A stretch of 64,000 nt of DNA from Brachybacterium endophyticum (GTDB lineage: Bacteria; Actinomycetota; Actinomycetes; Actinomycetales; Dermabacteraceae): positions 744,001-808,000 of the forward strand of contig NZ_QFKX01000002.1 of assembly GCF_003130585.1 (NCBI RefSeq), in the 5' to 3' direction. A model generated the notes under the pieces. That model saw only the letters and a list, made by a program, of their open reading frames with translations. It was not told where the DNA came from and made no database searches. Numbering within the stretch: position 1 is the first letter of the stretch; the number at the start of each line of letters is the position of its first letter. Shown one piece after another: positions 39,492-47,280 of the stretch. The translations under genes and the position numbers were made by a program.

Positions 39492-40145
39492 TCAGCCTCG
39501 CAGCACCGCGGCCAGCACGCCGTCGCCGCTCGGGGAGAGCGCGGGGATGAGGTCCTCGGCGCTCTGCACCTCGCGCAGGAGAGCGCGGACCTCCTGGGTC
39601 GCCGCATCGCGCGCGGCAGGATCAGCGACCCGGTCGTGGAAGAGCGCCTGGGAGATCACGAGGACGCCGCCGGGGCGCAGCAGACGGCGGGCATGGGCCA
39701 GCAGGTCCGAGGCGTGGGGCGCGTCCGCATGGAAGCTCACCAGGTCGTACGCGTGGTCGGTCAGGCGCCCGATGACGTCGCGCGGACTGCCGGCGATGGT
39801 GCGCGCCCGGCCCGAGCGCAGACCCGCCTCGGTGAAGGCCTCGCGGGCGGCCCGCTGGTTCTCGACCTCGGGGTCGATCGTGGTGAGGACGCCGTCGGCG
39901 TGCATCCCGGCCAGCAGGTAGAGCGATGCGACGCCCGCACCCGTGCCGATCTCGACCGCGCTCCTGGCGCCGACCGCCGCGGCGAGCACGCGCATGAGAG
40001 CGCCCGCGCCGGGCAGCACGGGAGCCACGCCCAGCTCCGAACCGCGCTCGCGTGCTCGGGCGAGAACGCCCTCGGTCTCGAACAGCACGTCCTCGTCGAC
40101 GAACTCCTCGCCGTGGGCCCAGCTGGTCACCTTCCCCGATGCCAT
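39492..40145 (-). CDS. O-methyltransferase (class I, SAM-dependent)
   Basis: A 217-residue methyltransferase of the catechol/caffeoyl-CoA O-methyltransferase type. The SAM-binding motif is AVEIGTGAGVASLYLLAGM, with the acidic residue after it in TTIDPEVENQ, and RRLLRPGGVLVI later. The substrate is unknown. The ATG is preceded by AGGAGG on the minus strand. It matches Rv1220c in position; in mycobacteria sigE, rseA and htrA lie between this gene and tatB, but none is present here. Confidence 0.87.
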   Translation of the reverse strand: MASGKVTSWAHGEEFVDEDVLFETEGVLARARERGSELGVAPVLPGAGALMRVLAAAVGARSAVEIGTGAGVASLYLLAGMHADGVLTTIDPEVENQRAAREAFTEAGLRSGRARTIAGSPRDVIGRLTDHAYDLVSFHADAPHASDLLAHARRLLRPGGVLVISQALFHDRVADPAARDAATQEVRALLREVQSAEDLIPALSPSGDGVLAAVLRG

Positions 40146-40323
40146 CCGTGGATCCTCCTGCTCGTCGGTGATGGGCGCGTCGCTGCGACGTGCCGAGGTG
40201 CGGCGGCGCGACCTGGCTGGTCGGCGCGCACGCGGATGTCGACCAGGGTACGTCAGGTCGCGCTTCCCCCGTCACGGTCCGGTCACGGGTGGGCGACACG
40301 GCTCCCGTGCAGGTGCCCTCTGC

Positions 40324-40329
40324 CATAAT
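40324..40329 (+). promoter_or_regulatory. -10 hexamer CATAAT for tatB
   Basis: It gives a leader of about 30 bases before the GTG at 40366. Confidence 0.45.
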
Positions 40330-40365
40330 GGGCGGGCACGTATCCGGTCGATGGCAGGTGGGCTC

Positions 40366-40764
40366 GTGGATTTTCTGGGTCTCGGGGGTTGGGAGCCTCT
40401 CGTCCTGCTGGTCGTGTTCCTGATCTTCATCGGGCCGCAGCGTCTTCCGGAGTACACGCGCAACGTCGTGCAGTGGGTGCGCAAGGCACGCCGCTGGGTC
40501 GACGACTCCCGGGCCACCGTCGAGGACGAGATGGGCCTGTCGATGGACGAGCTGCGCAAGTACGACCCGCGCCAGTACGACCCTCGCCGCATCATCCGCG
40601 ACGCCTGGGGAGACACCAGCGTCGACGACATCCTGCCGGACACCAAGGCCCTGACCGGCGCTGCCGCCGGCACGGCCGCGGCCTCCAGCACGGGCGGTTC
40701 CCGCAAGGCCTCGACGGAGGACGAGGGGCCGCAGCGGGCGCCCTTCGACGACGAGGCCACCTGA
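40366..40764 (+). CDS. tatB: Sec-independent translocase subunit TatB
   Basis: A 132-residue protein with one N-terminal membrane segment (about residues 9-25, LVLLVVFLIFIGPQRLPEY) and the amphipathic helix that follows (RNVVQWVRKARRW), the TatA/B pattern; the long polar tail and context suggest TatB. The GTG at 40366 follows AGGTGG at good spacing; the ATG at 40351 adds five residues but has no ribosome binding site. The Tat pathway would export folded proteins, possibly including the lipoprotein at 17488. It converges with mrp. Confidence 0.85.
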   Translation: MDFLGLGGWEPLVLLVVFLIFIGPQRLPEYTRNVVQWVRKARRWVDDSRATVEDEMGLSMDELRKYDPRQYDPRRIIRDAWGDTSVDDILPDTKALTGAAAGTAAASSTGGSRKASTEDEGPQRAPFDDEAT

Positions 40765-40795
40765 GTCGGATCGGCCCGGCCGCCGGGGCCCCCGA

Positions 40796-41935
40796 TCAGC
40801 TCTGCACGCTGAGCGGCAGACGCATCCCCGACAGCCCCCGCGGTCGCGCCACCAGCGCCCGGGCGATCGAGGACAGCTGCATCGCCGCGGGCGAGGTCGG
40901 GTCCGACAGCACCAGCGGGGTCCCCGCATCGGCTCCCTCCCGCAGCGCCGGGTCCAGTGGCACCTGCCCCAGCACCGAGACCGGGTGATCGACCGCCCCC
41001 GAGAGGGTCTGGGCGACCCTCTCGCCGCCGCCGCTGCCGAACACGTCCATCCGGGTCCCGTCGGGCAGGGTCAGCCCGCTCATGTTCTCCACCACCCCGG
41101 CGACGTCCTGCTTGGTCGCGGTGGCGAGGGACCCGACGCGTTCGGCGACCGAGGCCGCGGACGCCTGGGGCGTGGTCACCACGAGCATCTGCGCGCTCGG
41201 GAGCAGCTGGGCGACGGAGATCGCGACGTCGCCGGTCCCGGGCGGCAGGTCCATCAGCAGCACGTCGAGGTCGCCCCAGAACACGTCGGAGGCGAACTGC
41301 TCGATCGCCCTGTGCATCTTCGGTCCGCGCCAGACGACCGCCTGGCCGTCGGGGACGAACATGCCGATGCTCATGACCTTCACGCCGTGCGCCTCGGGCG
41401 GCATCAGCAGGTCGCCGACCTTGGTGGGCTTGTCGTCGATGCCGAACATCCCGGGCATGGAGAAGCCGTGGATGTCGGCGTCGATCACGCCGACCGCGAG
41501 GCCCTGGGAGGCCATCGCCGCGGCGAGGTTCGCGGTGACGGTGGACTTGCCGACGCCGCCCTTCCCGGAGGAGACGGCGAGGATCCTGGTGAGGTTCCCG
41601 GTCTTGTTGAAGGGGATCTGACGATGCCCCTGCCGCAGCCGGGTGGTCAGCGCCTTGCGCTGCTCGTCGGTCATCGTGCGGGACTCGACCTTCACCCCGG
41701 TGAGACCCGCGACGGTGGCGGTGGCCTCGGCGGTCGAGCGCTCGAGGCGGTCGCGCATCGGGCAGGCGGCGATCGTGACCAGGATGGTCACCTCGGCGAC
41801 GCCGTCGTGCCCGACGTGCACGGAGTCGACCATGTCCAGCTCGGTGATCGGGCGACCGATCTCGGGGTCGATCACCGCCTCCAGCGCCTCGTGGATGCGG
41901 GCGATCCGTGGATCAGGATCCTCGGACGTGCTCAC
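40796..41935 (-). CDS. mrp: Mrp/ApbC/NBP35-type iron-sulfur carrier ATPase
   Basis: A 379-residue P-loop ATPase with an N-terminal DUF59/MIP18 domain (about 5-90, with Cys in IAACPMRDR) and an ATPase domain opening with SSGKGGVGKSTV (deviant Walker A with two Lys). DIHGFSMPGMFG and LLMDLPPGTGDV are family motifs. Members carry Fe-S clusters to apoproteins. The C-terminal CxxC pair of typical ApbC proteins is absent at the expected place (ENMSGLTLPDGT). The GTG start follows GAGGAGGT and overlaps the DUF1003 gene by four bases. Confidence 0.92.
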   Translation of the reverse strand: MSTSEDPDPRIARIHEALEAVIDPEIGRPITELDMVDSVHVGHDGVAEVTILVTIAACPMRDRLERSTAEATATVAGLTGVKVESRTMTDEQRKALTTRLRQGHRQIPFNKTGNLTRILAVSSGKGGVGKSTVTANLAAAMASQGLAVGVIDADIHGFSMPGMFGIDDKPTKVGDLLMPPEAHGVKVMSIGMFVPDGQAVVWRGPKMHRAIEQFASDVFWGDLDVLLMDLPPGTGDVAISVAQLLPSAQMLVVTTPQASAASVAERVGSLATATKQDVAGVVENMSGLTLPDGTRMDVFGSGGGERVAQTLSGAVDHPVSVLGQVPLDPALREGADAGTPLVLSDPTSPAAMQLSSIARALVARPRGLSGMRLPLSVQS

Positions 41936-42636
41936 GGGGACCTCCTCTCGGCGAGGGCTGCACGCACCTCGCTGCGCAGCATCGCGCGCAGCTCCTCGCG
42001 GTCGATGCCAGCGGGCGCCTCGGCGCCACCGCCCTCGGCCGGGGCGCGCGTCGTGTCGGTGGGATCCATGGAGGCGCCGGTGCCCCGGCTGCCCCCGGTG
42101 CCCGTGCCCTCGGGGGCGCGTGCGGCGCCCTCCTCCTGCGAGTCCTCGTGGAGGTCCTCCTCGAGGCTCTCCAGGAGGTCACGCAGCTCGCTGCGCACGA
42201 AGTCGCGCGTCGCCACGTCGTTCAGGGCGATCCGCAGGGAAGCGATCTCACGGGTGATGAAGTCCGTGGTGGCGTGGTTGCGGTCGTTGGACTGGCGATC
42301 CTGCTCGGCCTGCACGCGGTCGCGGTCGTCCTGCCGGTTCTGCGCGAGCAGCAGCAGGGGCGCCGCGTAGGACGCCTGCAGGGAGAGGATCAGCGTCAGC
42401 AGCGTGAAGTTCAGGCTGCGCGGGTCGAACTGCGCGCTCTCGGGCATCAGCGAGTTCCAGACCAGCCAGACGGCACAGAACACCGTCATGCCCACCAGGA
42501 ACGCGGGGGTGCCCATGAAGCGGGCGAAGCCCTCTGCCCCGCGGCCGAAGGCGTCGCCGGACAGGGGGCTGCGCACGAGCTTGCGGCGCAGCGGCTCCGG
42601 GTCGTCCAGGTTCGGTGTGCGGTCCGACGCCATCAT
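41932..42636 (-). CDS. DUF1003 membrane protein
   Basis: A 234-residue protein with two membrane segments (about residues 45-65 and 75-98; VGMTVFCAVWLVWNSLM and LLTLILSLQASYAAPLLLLAQNRQ), the DUF1003 signature. A charged coiled region (about 98-160) and a disordered acidic/Gly-rich tail follow. Role unknown; the family is commonly found next to an MgtE-like CBS protein. The ATG at 42636 overlaps the stop of that upstream gene (ATGA); the second ATG at 42633 is an alternative. Confidence 0.85.
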   Translation of the reverse strand: MMASDRTPNLDDPEPLRRKLVRSPLSGDAFGRGAEGFARFMGTPAFLVGMTVFCAVWLVWNSLMPESAQFDPRSLNFTLLTLILSLQASYAAPLLLLAQNRQDDRDRVQAEQDRQSNDRNHATTDFITREIASLRIALNDVATRDFVRSELRDLLESLEEDLHEDSQEEGAARAPEGTGTGGSRGTGASMDPTDTTRAPAEGGGAEAPAGIDREELRAMLRSEVRAALAERRSP

Positions 42637-44009
42637 CCTCGTCCCCCTTCCCTTCTGGTGGTGGTGCTCGCCGCGGTGCCGGCGGGCTCCGATCCCGTGT
42701 CGCCGTCATGGATGCCCCGAGCGATCTCGGAGAGGTCGATCTGTCCCGTGGTCGCGGGCGGCTCGTCCTGTTCTCGCCAGTCGTCGGGCAGCACGTGGTC
42801 CAGCACGTCGTCCACGGTGACCGCGCCCAGCAGTCGTCCGTCCTCGTCGACGACAGGGATGGAGACCAGGTTGTAGGTCGCCATCTCGCGGGTCACGCCC
42901 GAGAGCGGCATGTTGGGCTCGACGGTGTGACGGTCGGCGTCGAGGATCTCCCCGACGGGGCGGTCCGGACGCTCCCGCAGCAGGTGCTGGAAGTGGACGA
43001 TGCCCAGGAGCTTCCCGGTCGGGGTCTCGAGCGGGGAGCGGCACACGTGGACGGTCGCGGCGAGCGAGGGGGAGAACTCCTCGCGGCTGATCATCGCCAG
43101 GCAGTGGGCGACCGGGGTCTCCGGCGCGGTGATCAGCGGCTCGGTGGTCATCATGCCGCCGGCGGTGTACTCGTCGTACGCCATCAGGCGGCGCACGTCC
43201 TCGGCCTCCTCGGGCTCCATCAGACCCAGCAGCTGCTCGGCGACCTGCTCGGGCAGCTCCTGGACCAGGTCCGCGGCGTCATCGGGATCCATCTCGTCCA
43301 GCACGTCGGCCGCGCGCGAGGAGTCCAGTCCCGTGAGCACCTCGACACGGGTGTCCTCGGGGAGCTCCTCGAGCACGTCGGCGAGGCGGTCGTCGGGCAG
43401 CTCCTCGGCCAGCTCGATGCGGCGCTTGGCGTCGAGCTCCTGGACGATGTCGGCGAGGTCCGCGGGCTTGAGGTCCTGGTAGGAGGCCAGCAGCAGCGCC
43501 GCGGACTGCTCGGTGTCGGTGCCGAACAGTCCTTTGACCCCGGACTGGTCCACGGTGAGGGTCTGCCCGCGGCTGACGAGCTTGGACAGCCCCGATCCGG
43601 ATCGGATCCGGCGCAGGTACAGCTTCGTGACCATCCAGTCGTGATGGCGGTTCTGCTCGAGACCGACGTCCTGCACGGTGGCGCGGCCGGAGCCGTCCAG
43701 CAACGTCACGGTGCGCTCGAGCAGGTCGCCGATGGCCAGCTGCTCCCCGCTGCGCTTCTCGAAGCGGCGCACGTTCATCACGCCCGAGGAGATCACCTGG
43801 CCGGGCATGATCGAGGTGACCCGGGTGGCGGGCAGGAACACCCGCTTCTTCCCCGGGACCTCGACGACGAACCCCACGGCGCGCGCGGCCGCGCGCGCCT
43901 GCGGCAGGACGACCACGTCGCGAATCTTCCCGAGGGACTCACCGATCGGGTCGAAGACGGGCGTGCCTGCCAGGCGTGCGGCGTAGAAGCGGGACTGGGG
44001 AGAGCTCAC
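42633..44009 (-). CDS. Soluble MgtE-N/CBS domain protein with PRC-like N-terminus
   Basis: A 458-residue protein. The N-terminal part (about 1-150) looks like a PRC-barrel pair; the MgtE N-terminal domain (about 180-280) contains repeats such as RLADVLEELPEDTRVEVL and the MDPDDAADLVQELPEQV segment; two CBS domains follow (about 285-415). It lacks the membrane domain of MgtE, so it is not itself a magnesium channel but may sense Mg2+ or a nucleotide. It is the first gene of an operon with DUF1003 and mrp, as for Rv1232c and neighbours. GTG start with leaderless-type TACCCT. Confidence 0.82.
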   Translation of the reverse strand: MSSPQSRFYAARLAGTPVFDPIGESLGKIRDVVVLPQARAAARAVGFVVEVPGKKRVFLPATRVTSIMPGQVISSGVMNVRRFEKRSGEQLAIGDLLERTVTLLDGSGRATVQDVGLEQNRHHDWMVTKLYLRRIRSGSGLSKLVSRGQTLTVDQSGVKGLFGTDTEQSAALLLASYQDLKPADLADIVQELDAKRRIELAEELPDDRLADVLEELPEDTRVEVLTGLDSSRAADVLDEMDPDDAADLVQELPEQVAEQLLGLMEPEEAEDVRRLMAYDEYTAGGMMTTEPLITAPETPVAHCLAMISREEFSPSLAATVHVCRSPLETPTGKLLGIVHFQHLLRERPDRPVGEILDADRHTVEPNMPLSGVTREMATYNLVSIPVVDEDGRLLGAVTVDDVLDHVLPDDWREQDEPPATTGQIDLSEIARGIHDGDTGSEPAGTAASTTTRREGGRG

Positions 44010-44016
44010 GCCCTCC

Positions 44017-44022
44017 AGGGTA
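44017..44022 (-). promoter_or_regulatory. -10 hexamer TACCCT (minus strand), leaderless type
   Basis: Seven bases separate it from the GTG at 44009. GGAGGG in the gap could also serve as a ribosome binding site, so the leaderless reading is less certain here. Confidence 0.4.
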
Positions 44023-44036
44023 GTGCCCCCGCCTGG

Positions 44037-45608
44037 TCAGCGGCCCGTGGTGAGTGATGCCATCCACGCCTCGACGTCCTCGGCCCGACGCGGCAGCGCG
44101 GCCGAGAGGTTCTCGACGCCGTCGGCGGTGACCAGCACGTCGTCCTCGATGCGCACGCCGATCCCGCGCAGCTCCTCGGGGAGCTTGAGGTCATTGGCCT
44201 GGAAGTAGAGCCCGGGCTCGATGGTGAACACCATGCCCGGGACCAGCTCGGCATCGAGGTACATCTCCTTGCGGGCCTGCGCGCAGTCGTGCACGTCCAG
44301 CCCCAGGTGATGGCTGGTGCCGTGGACCATCCAGCGCCGGTGGAACTGTCCCTCGGGCGCGAGGGACTCCTCGGCAGTCCCGGGCAGCAGGCCCCACTGC
44401 TCGAGGTAGGAGGCGATGACCTTCATCGCGGTCGCATGGAGCTCGCGGAAGCGCACCCCCGGCCGGGCGATCGCGAAGGCGGCGTCGGCGGCCTCGAGGA
44501 CCGCGTCGTAGACCTTCCGCTGGGCGGGGGAGTAGCGGCCGGAGACCGGCAGGGTGCGGGTGATGTCGGCGGTGTACAGCGAGTCGATCTCGACGCCCGC
44601 GTCGACCAGCACCAGCTCGCCCTCGCGGACCGGACCGTCGTTGCGGATCCAGTGCAGCGTGCAGGCGTGGTTGCCCGCGGCGGCGATCGTGTCGTAGCCG
44701 ACGCCGTTGCCCTCGGCGCGCGCGGAGGCCCCGAAGGCGCCCTCGATCACGCGCTCACCACGGCGGTGCCCCACCGCGTCGGGCAGAGCACGGACCACGT
44801 CCCCGAAGCCCGCGATGGTCGCATCGACCGCCTGGCGCATCTGGCCGATCTCGAAATCGTCCTTGACCAGACGCTGCTCGCTCGCCGCCTCCTGCAGACG
44901 GTCGAACTCCGCGGTCTGCTCCTCGCCGCCGGCGAGACCGTTCTGCGAGCGGATCTCCTCGACCATCCCCTGCACGCCCGCATCGACGTTCGGCACCACG
45001 GAGAGGGACAGCGAGGGGCCGACGTCCTTGGCGAGGGCATCGCGCAGATCGTCGATGTGACGGCACTCGATGCCGATGCGGGTCGCGGTCTCCTCGAGGG
45101 TGGGCCGACGTCCCACCCACAGCTCGCCGTACCGGGAGTCGGCATAGAACTCGGTGGCGTCGAACCCGGCACGGGGCCGGAAGAAGTAGGTCGCCGTCGA
45201 CACGGTGGGGTCCTCCGCGTCCGGCTCGACGACGAGCACGCTGTCGGGCTCCTCGTCCGTGCCCAGGCCGCTGTAGTAGACGAACCCGGTGTCGGGACGG
45301 AACGGGTAGTCGGTGTCGTTGCTGCGCACCTTGAACACGCCCGCGGGGAGCACCATGCGTGTCGCCGGGATCGTGGTCACCAGGGCATCGCGGCGGGCGG
45401 GAGTGGCGTCCGCGACCTCGCGACGCTCGGCCCGGGGGATCGTCTCGTCCCAGTCCGCGGCGATGAAGCTGCGGAAGGCAGCGTTGGTGGGGCGCTGCGA
45501 GCGGGAGTCCCCGCGCGAGGCGAGCTCCTCGGCGTCGGGGCCGTCGGACGTCGCCGACGAGGGGTCGTTCTGGGATGCGGTCGGGGTCTCGGGGTGCTCA
45601 GTCATCAC
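44037..45608 (-). CDS. pepP: Xaa-Pro aminopeptidase (aminopeptidase P, M24B)
   Basis: A 523-residue metallopeptidase removing N-terminal residues before proline. The N-terminal creatinase-like domain contains FYYSGLGTD-like and YFFRPRAGF segments; the catalytic domain shows all five metal ligands: VDAGVEIDSLYTADITRT (two Asp), HGTSHHLGLDVHD (His), FTIEPGLYF (Glu) and VRIEDDVLVT (Glu). No signal peptide, so it is cytoplasmic. The start is GTG at 45608 or ATG at 45605; the former lies six bases from a GAACAT -10. It diverges from the PHP gene with only 39 bases between starts. Confidence 0.92.
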   Translation of the reverse strand: MMTEHPETPTASQNDPSSATSDGPDAEELASRGDSRSQRPTNAAFRSFIAADWDETIPRAERREVADATPARRDALVTTIPATRMVLPAGVFKVRSNDTDYPFRPDTGFVYYSGLGTDEEPDSVLVVEPDAEDPTVSTATYFFRPRAGFDATEFYADSRYGELWVGRRPTLEETATRIGIECRHIDDLRDALAKDVGPSLSLSVVPNVDAGVQGMVEEIRSQNGLAGGEEQTAEFDRLQEAASEQRLVKDDFEIGQMRQAVDATIAGFGDVVRALPDAVGHRRGERVIEGAFGASARAEGNGVGYDTIAAAGNHACTLHWIRNDGPVREGELVLVDAGVEIDSLYTADITRTLPVSGRYSPAQRKVYDAVLEAADAAFAIARPGVRFRELHATAMKVIASYLEQWGLLPGTAEESLAPEGQFHRRWMVHGTSHHLGLDVHDCAQARKEMYLDAELVPGMVFTIEPGLYFQANDLKLPEELRGIGVRIEDDVLVTADGVENLSAALPRRAEDVEAWMASLTTGR

Positions 45609-45614
45609 CCTGCG

Positions 45615-45620
45615 ATGTTC
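45615..45620 (-). promoter_or_regulatory. -10 hexamer GAACAT (minus strand) for the aminopeptidase, leaderless type
   Basis: Six bases before the GTG at 45608, within the 39-base divergent gap. Confidence 0.35.
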
Positions 45621-45635
45621 TCACGTCGGCAGTGG

Positions 45636-45641
45636 CAGGAT
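45636..45641 (+). promoter_or_regulatory. -10 hexamer CAGGAT for the PHP gene, leaderless type
   Basis: Six bases before the ATG at 45648, within the same 39-base gap. Confidence 0.4.
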
Positions 45642-45647
45642 GGGGCC

Positions 45648-46535
45648 ATGGTCACCCGCCCTCCGCAGCCCGAGGACGAGCCGCGCATCGACCTCCACAC
45701 CCACACACGCTGCTCCGACGGCACCGAGAGCGTCGAGGAGCTCGTCGCGCAGGCGGCGCGTGCAGGACTCGACACGATCGCGCTGACGGACCACGACACC
45801 ACGGCGGGATGGCAGGAGGCCGCTCGCGCCGCCGCTCGGCACGGGGTGCGCGTGGTGCCGGGCATCGAGGTCTCCGCCGAGCACGGCCACCTCAGCGTGC
45901 ACGTGCTCGCGCTGCTGCCCGACCCGAGCGAGGACACGGACCTGGCCCGGCAGATGAAGCGGGCGCGCTCCTCACGGGACGCCCGTGCCCGGCGCATGGT
46001 CGAGCGTCTGGCCGAGGACCACCCGATCACCTGGGAGGACGTCGCCGCGCAGGTCGCGGGCGAGAACACGACCGTGGGCCGGCCCCATATCGCCGATGCG
46101 CTGGTCGCGCGGGGGATCGTCCCCGACCGCTCCGCGGCCTTCAGCCACCTGCTGAGCCCGACGAGCGCGTACTACGTGCGCTACTACGCTCCCGACCCGG
46201 CCACCGCCGTGCGGTCGATCGTCGCGGCCGGCGGCGTCGCCGTGGCCGCGCACCCGGGATCGTCCACGCGCGACGGGTCCCTGCCCGAGGACCTCCTGGA
46301 GGAGATGGTCGACGCAGGTCTCGCGGGCCTCGAGGTCGACCATCGGGAGCACGACGACGTCTCGCGGGCGAGACTGAGCGCCTTCGCACGCTCCCACGGC
46401 CTGCTCGAGACCGGCGGCAGCGATTACCATGGCGCCGGCAAACCCAACCGGCTGGGCGAGAACCGCACCCGCCCCGCCGTGCTGGCCGCGCTGCTGGAGC
46501 GCGCCACGAGCAGAACAGAGGTCCTCGCCCCGTGA
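45648..46535 (+). CDS. PHP domain phosphoesterase
   Basis: A 295-residue protein of the PHP metal-dependent phosphoesterase superfamily (RNase AM/5'-3' exonuclease-like, TrpH/YciV group). The metal-binding motifs are IDLHTHTRCSDG (HxH), LTDHDT, GIEVSAE, AAHPGSS and GGSDYHG, all present. Related proteins act on 3',5'-bisphosphonucleotides or short RNA ends. Cytoplasmic. The stop overlaps the next GTG (GTGA), so it is coupled to the MarC-family gene. Confidence 0.9.
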   Translation: MVTRPPQPEDEPRIDLHTHTRCSDGTESVEELVAQAARAGLDTIALTDHDTTAGWQEAARAAARHGVRVVPGIEVSAEHGHLSVHVLALLPDPSEDTDLARQMKRARSSRDARARRMVERLAEDHPITWEDVAAQVAGENTTVGRPHIADALVARGIVPDRSAAFSHLLSPTSAYYVRYYAPDPATAVRSIVAAGGVAVAAHPGSSTRDGSLPEDLLEEMVDAGLAGLEVDHREHDDVSRARLSAFARSHGLLETGGSDYHGAGKPNRLGENRTRPAVLAALLERATSRTEVLAP

Positions 46536-47164
46536 ACCTGGTGGATCTGCGCTTCCTCGCGAGCGTTCTCGTCACGCTCTTCGTGATCGTCGACCCTCCG
46601 GGGACGGTGCCGATCTTCCTCTCGCTGACCCGCACGATGACCGCGAAGCAGCGCTCGCGGGCGGCGATGGTGGCGGTCGGTGTCGCGATCCTGATCATCG
46701 GCACGTTCGCGGTGTTCGGGCGCTTCATCCTCGCCTACATGCACATCTCGCTGCCCGCTCTGCAGTTCTCCGGCGGGCTCCTGCTGCTGCTGGTCGCGAT
46801 GCAGCTGCTGACGGGCAAGGAGGGCGAGATGGCCCAGAGCAGCGGCGTGAACGTCGCCCTGGTGCCGCTGGGGACCCCGCTTCTGGGCGGGCCCGGTGCG
46901 ATCGTGGCGATGATGCTGTTCGTCGACCAGTCCGGCGGCGAGCTCGACCGGGTCAGCGCCCTCGCGCTCGCACTCGTGGTGATGGCGGTCGTGCTCTACC
47001 TGTTCATGCGCTTCGCGGACGTCATCGCGAAGATCCTGGGTGACGGCGGCGTCACCCTGGTCACGCGCATCTCGGGCGTGCTGCTCGCCGCGATCAGCGT
47101 GCAGATGATCTTCGATGCGGTCCACTCGTTCCTGGAGACCTGGAACGTGCTGCCCGCCGGCTGA
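46532..47164 (+). CDS. MarC family integral membrane protein
   Basis: A 210-residue protein with six hydrophobic segments. The first part VTLFVIVDPPGTVPIFLSLT and the later GTPLLGGPGAIVAMM are MarC-family signatures, a repeated pattern around each half of the protein. The family is often annotated as antibiotic resistance related, but its transport role is unproven. The GTG start overlaps the PHP stop. About 80 bases after its stop lies a run of 14 G. Confidence 0.9.
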   Translation: MNLVDLRFLASVLVTLFVIVDPPGTVPIFLSLTRTMTAKQRSRAAMVAVGVAILIIGTFAVFGRFILAYMHISLPALQFSGGLLLLLVAMQLLTGKEGEMAQSSGVNVALVPLGTPLLGGPGAIVAMMLFVDQSGGELDRVSALALALVVMAVVLYLFMRFADVIAKILGDGGVTLVTRISGVLLAAISVQMIFDAVHSFLETWNVLPAG

Positions 47165-47183
47165 GCTCGTGAGCCGTTGGACT

Positions 47184-47259
47184 CCTGAGCCCCAGCGCCT
47201 CGGCATCAATCCCTGAGCCCTAGCAGTCCCTGAGCCCCAACCTTCGGGGGGGGGGGGGG
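47184..47259. repeat. CCTGAGCCC repeats and a 14-G run
   Basis: CCTGAGCCC occurs at 47184, 47212 and 47229, followed by an uninterrupted G run at 47246-47259, in the gap between the convergent MarC and epimerase genes. Confidence 0.85.
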
Positions 47260-47280
47260 AGAGCACGAGCGGACGTGGCC

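Noticed and set aside
44289..45647. An in-frame N-terminal extension of the PHP gene lying opposite the aminopeptidase
   Set aside because: The extension is antisense to a well supported gene. The PHP motif starts just after the ATG at 45648, which has its own -10.
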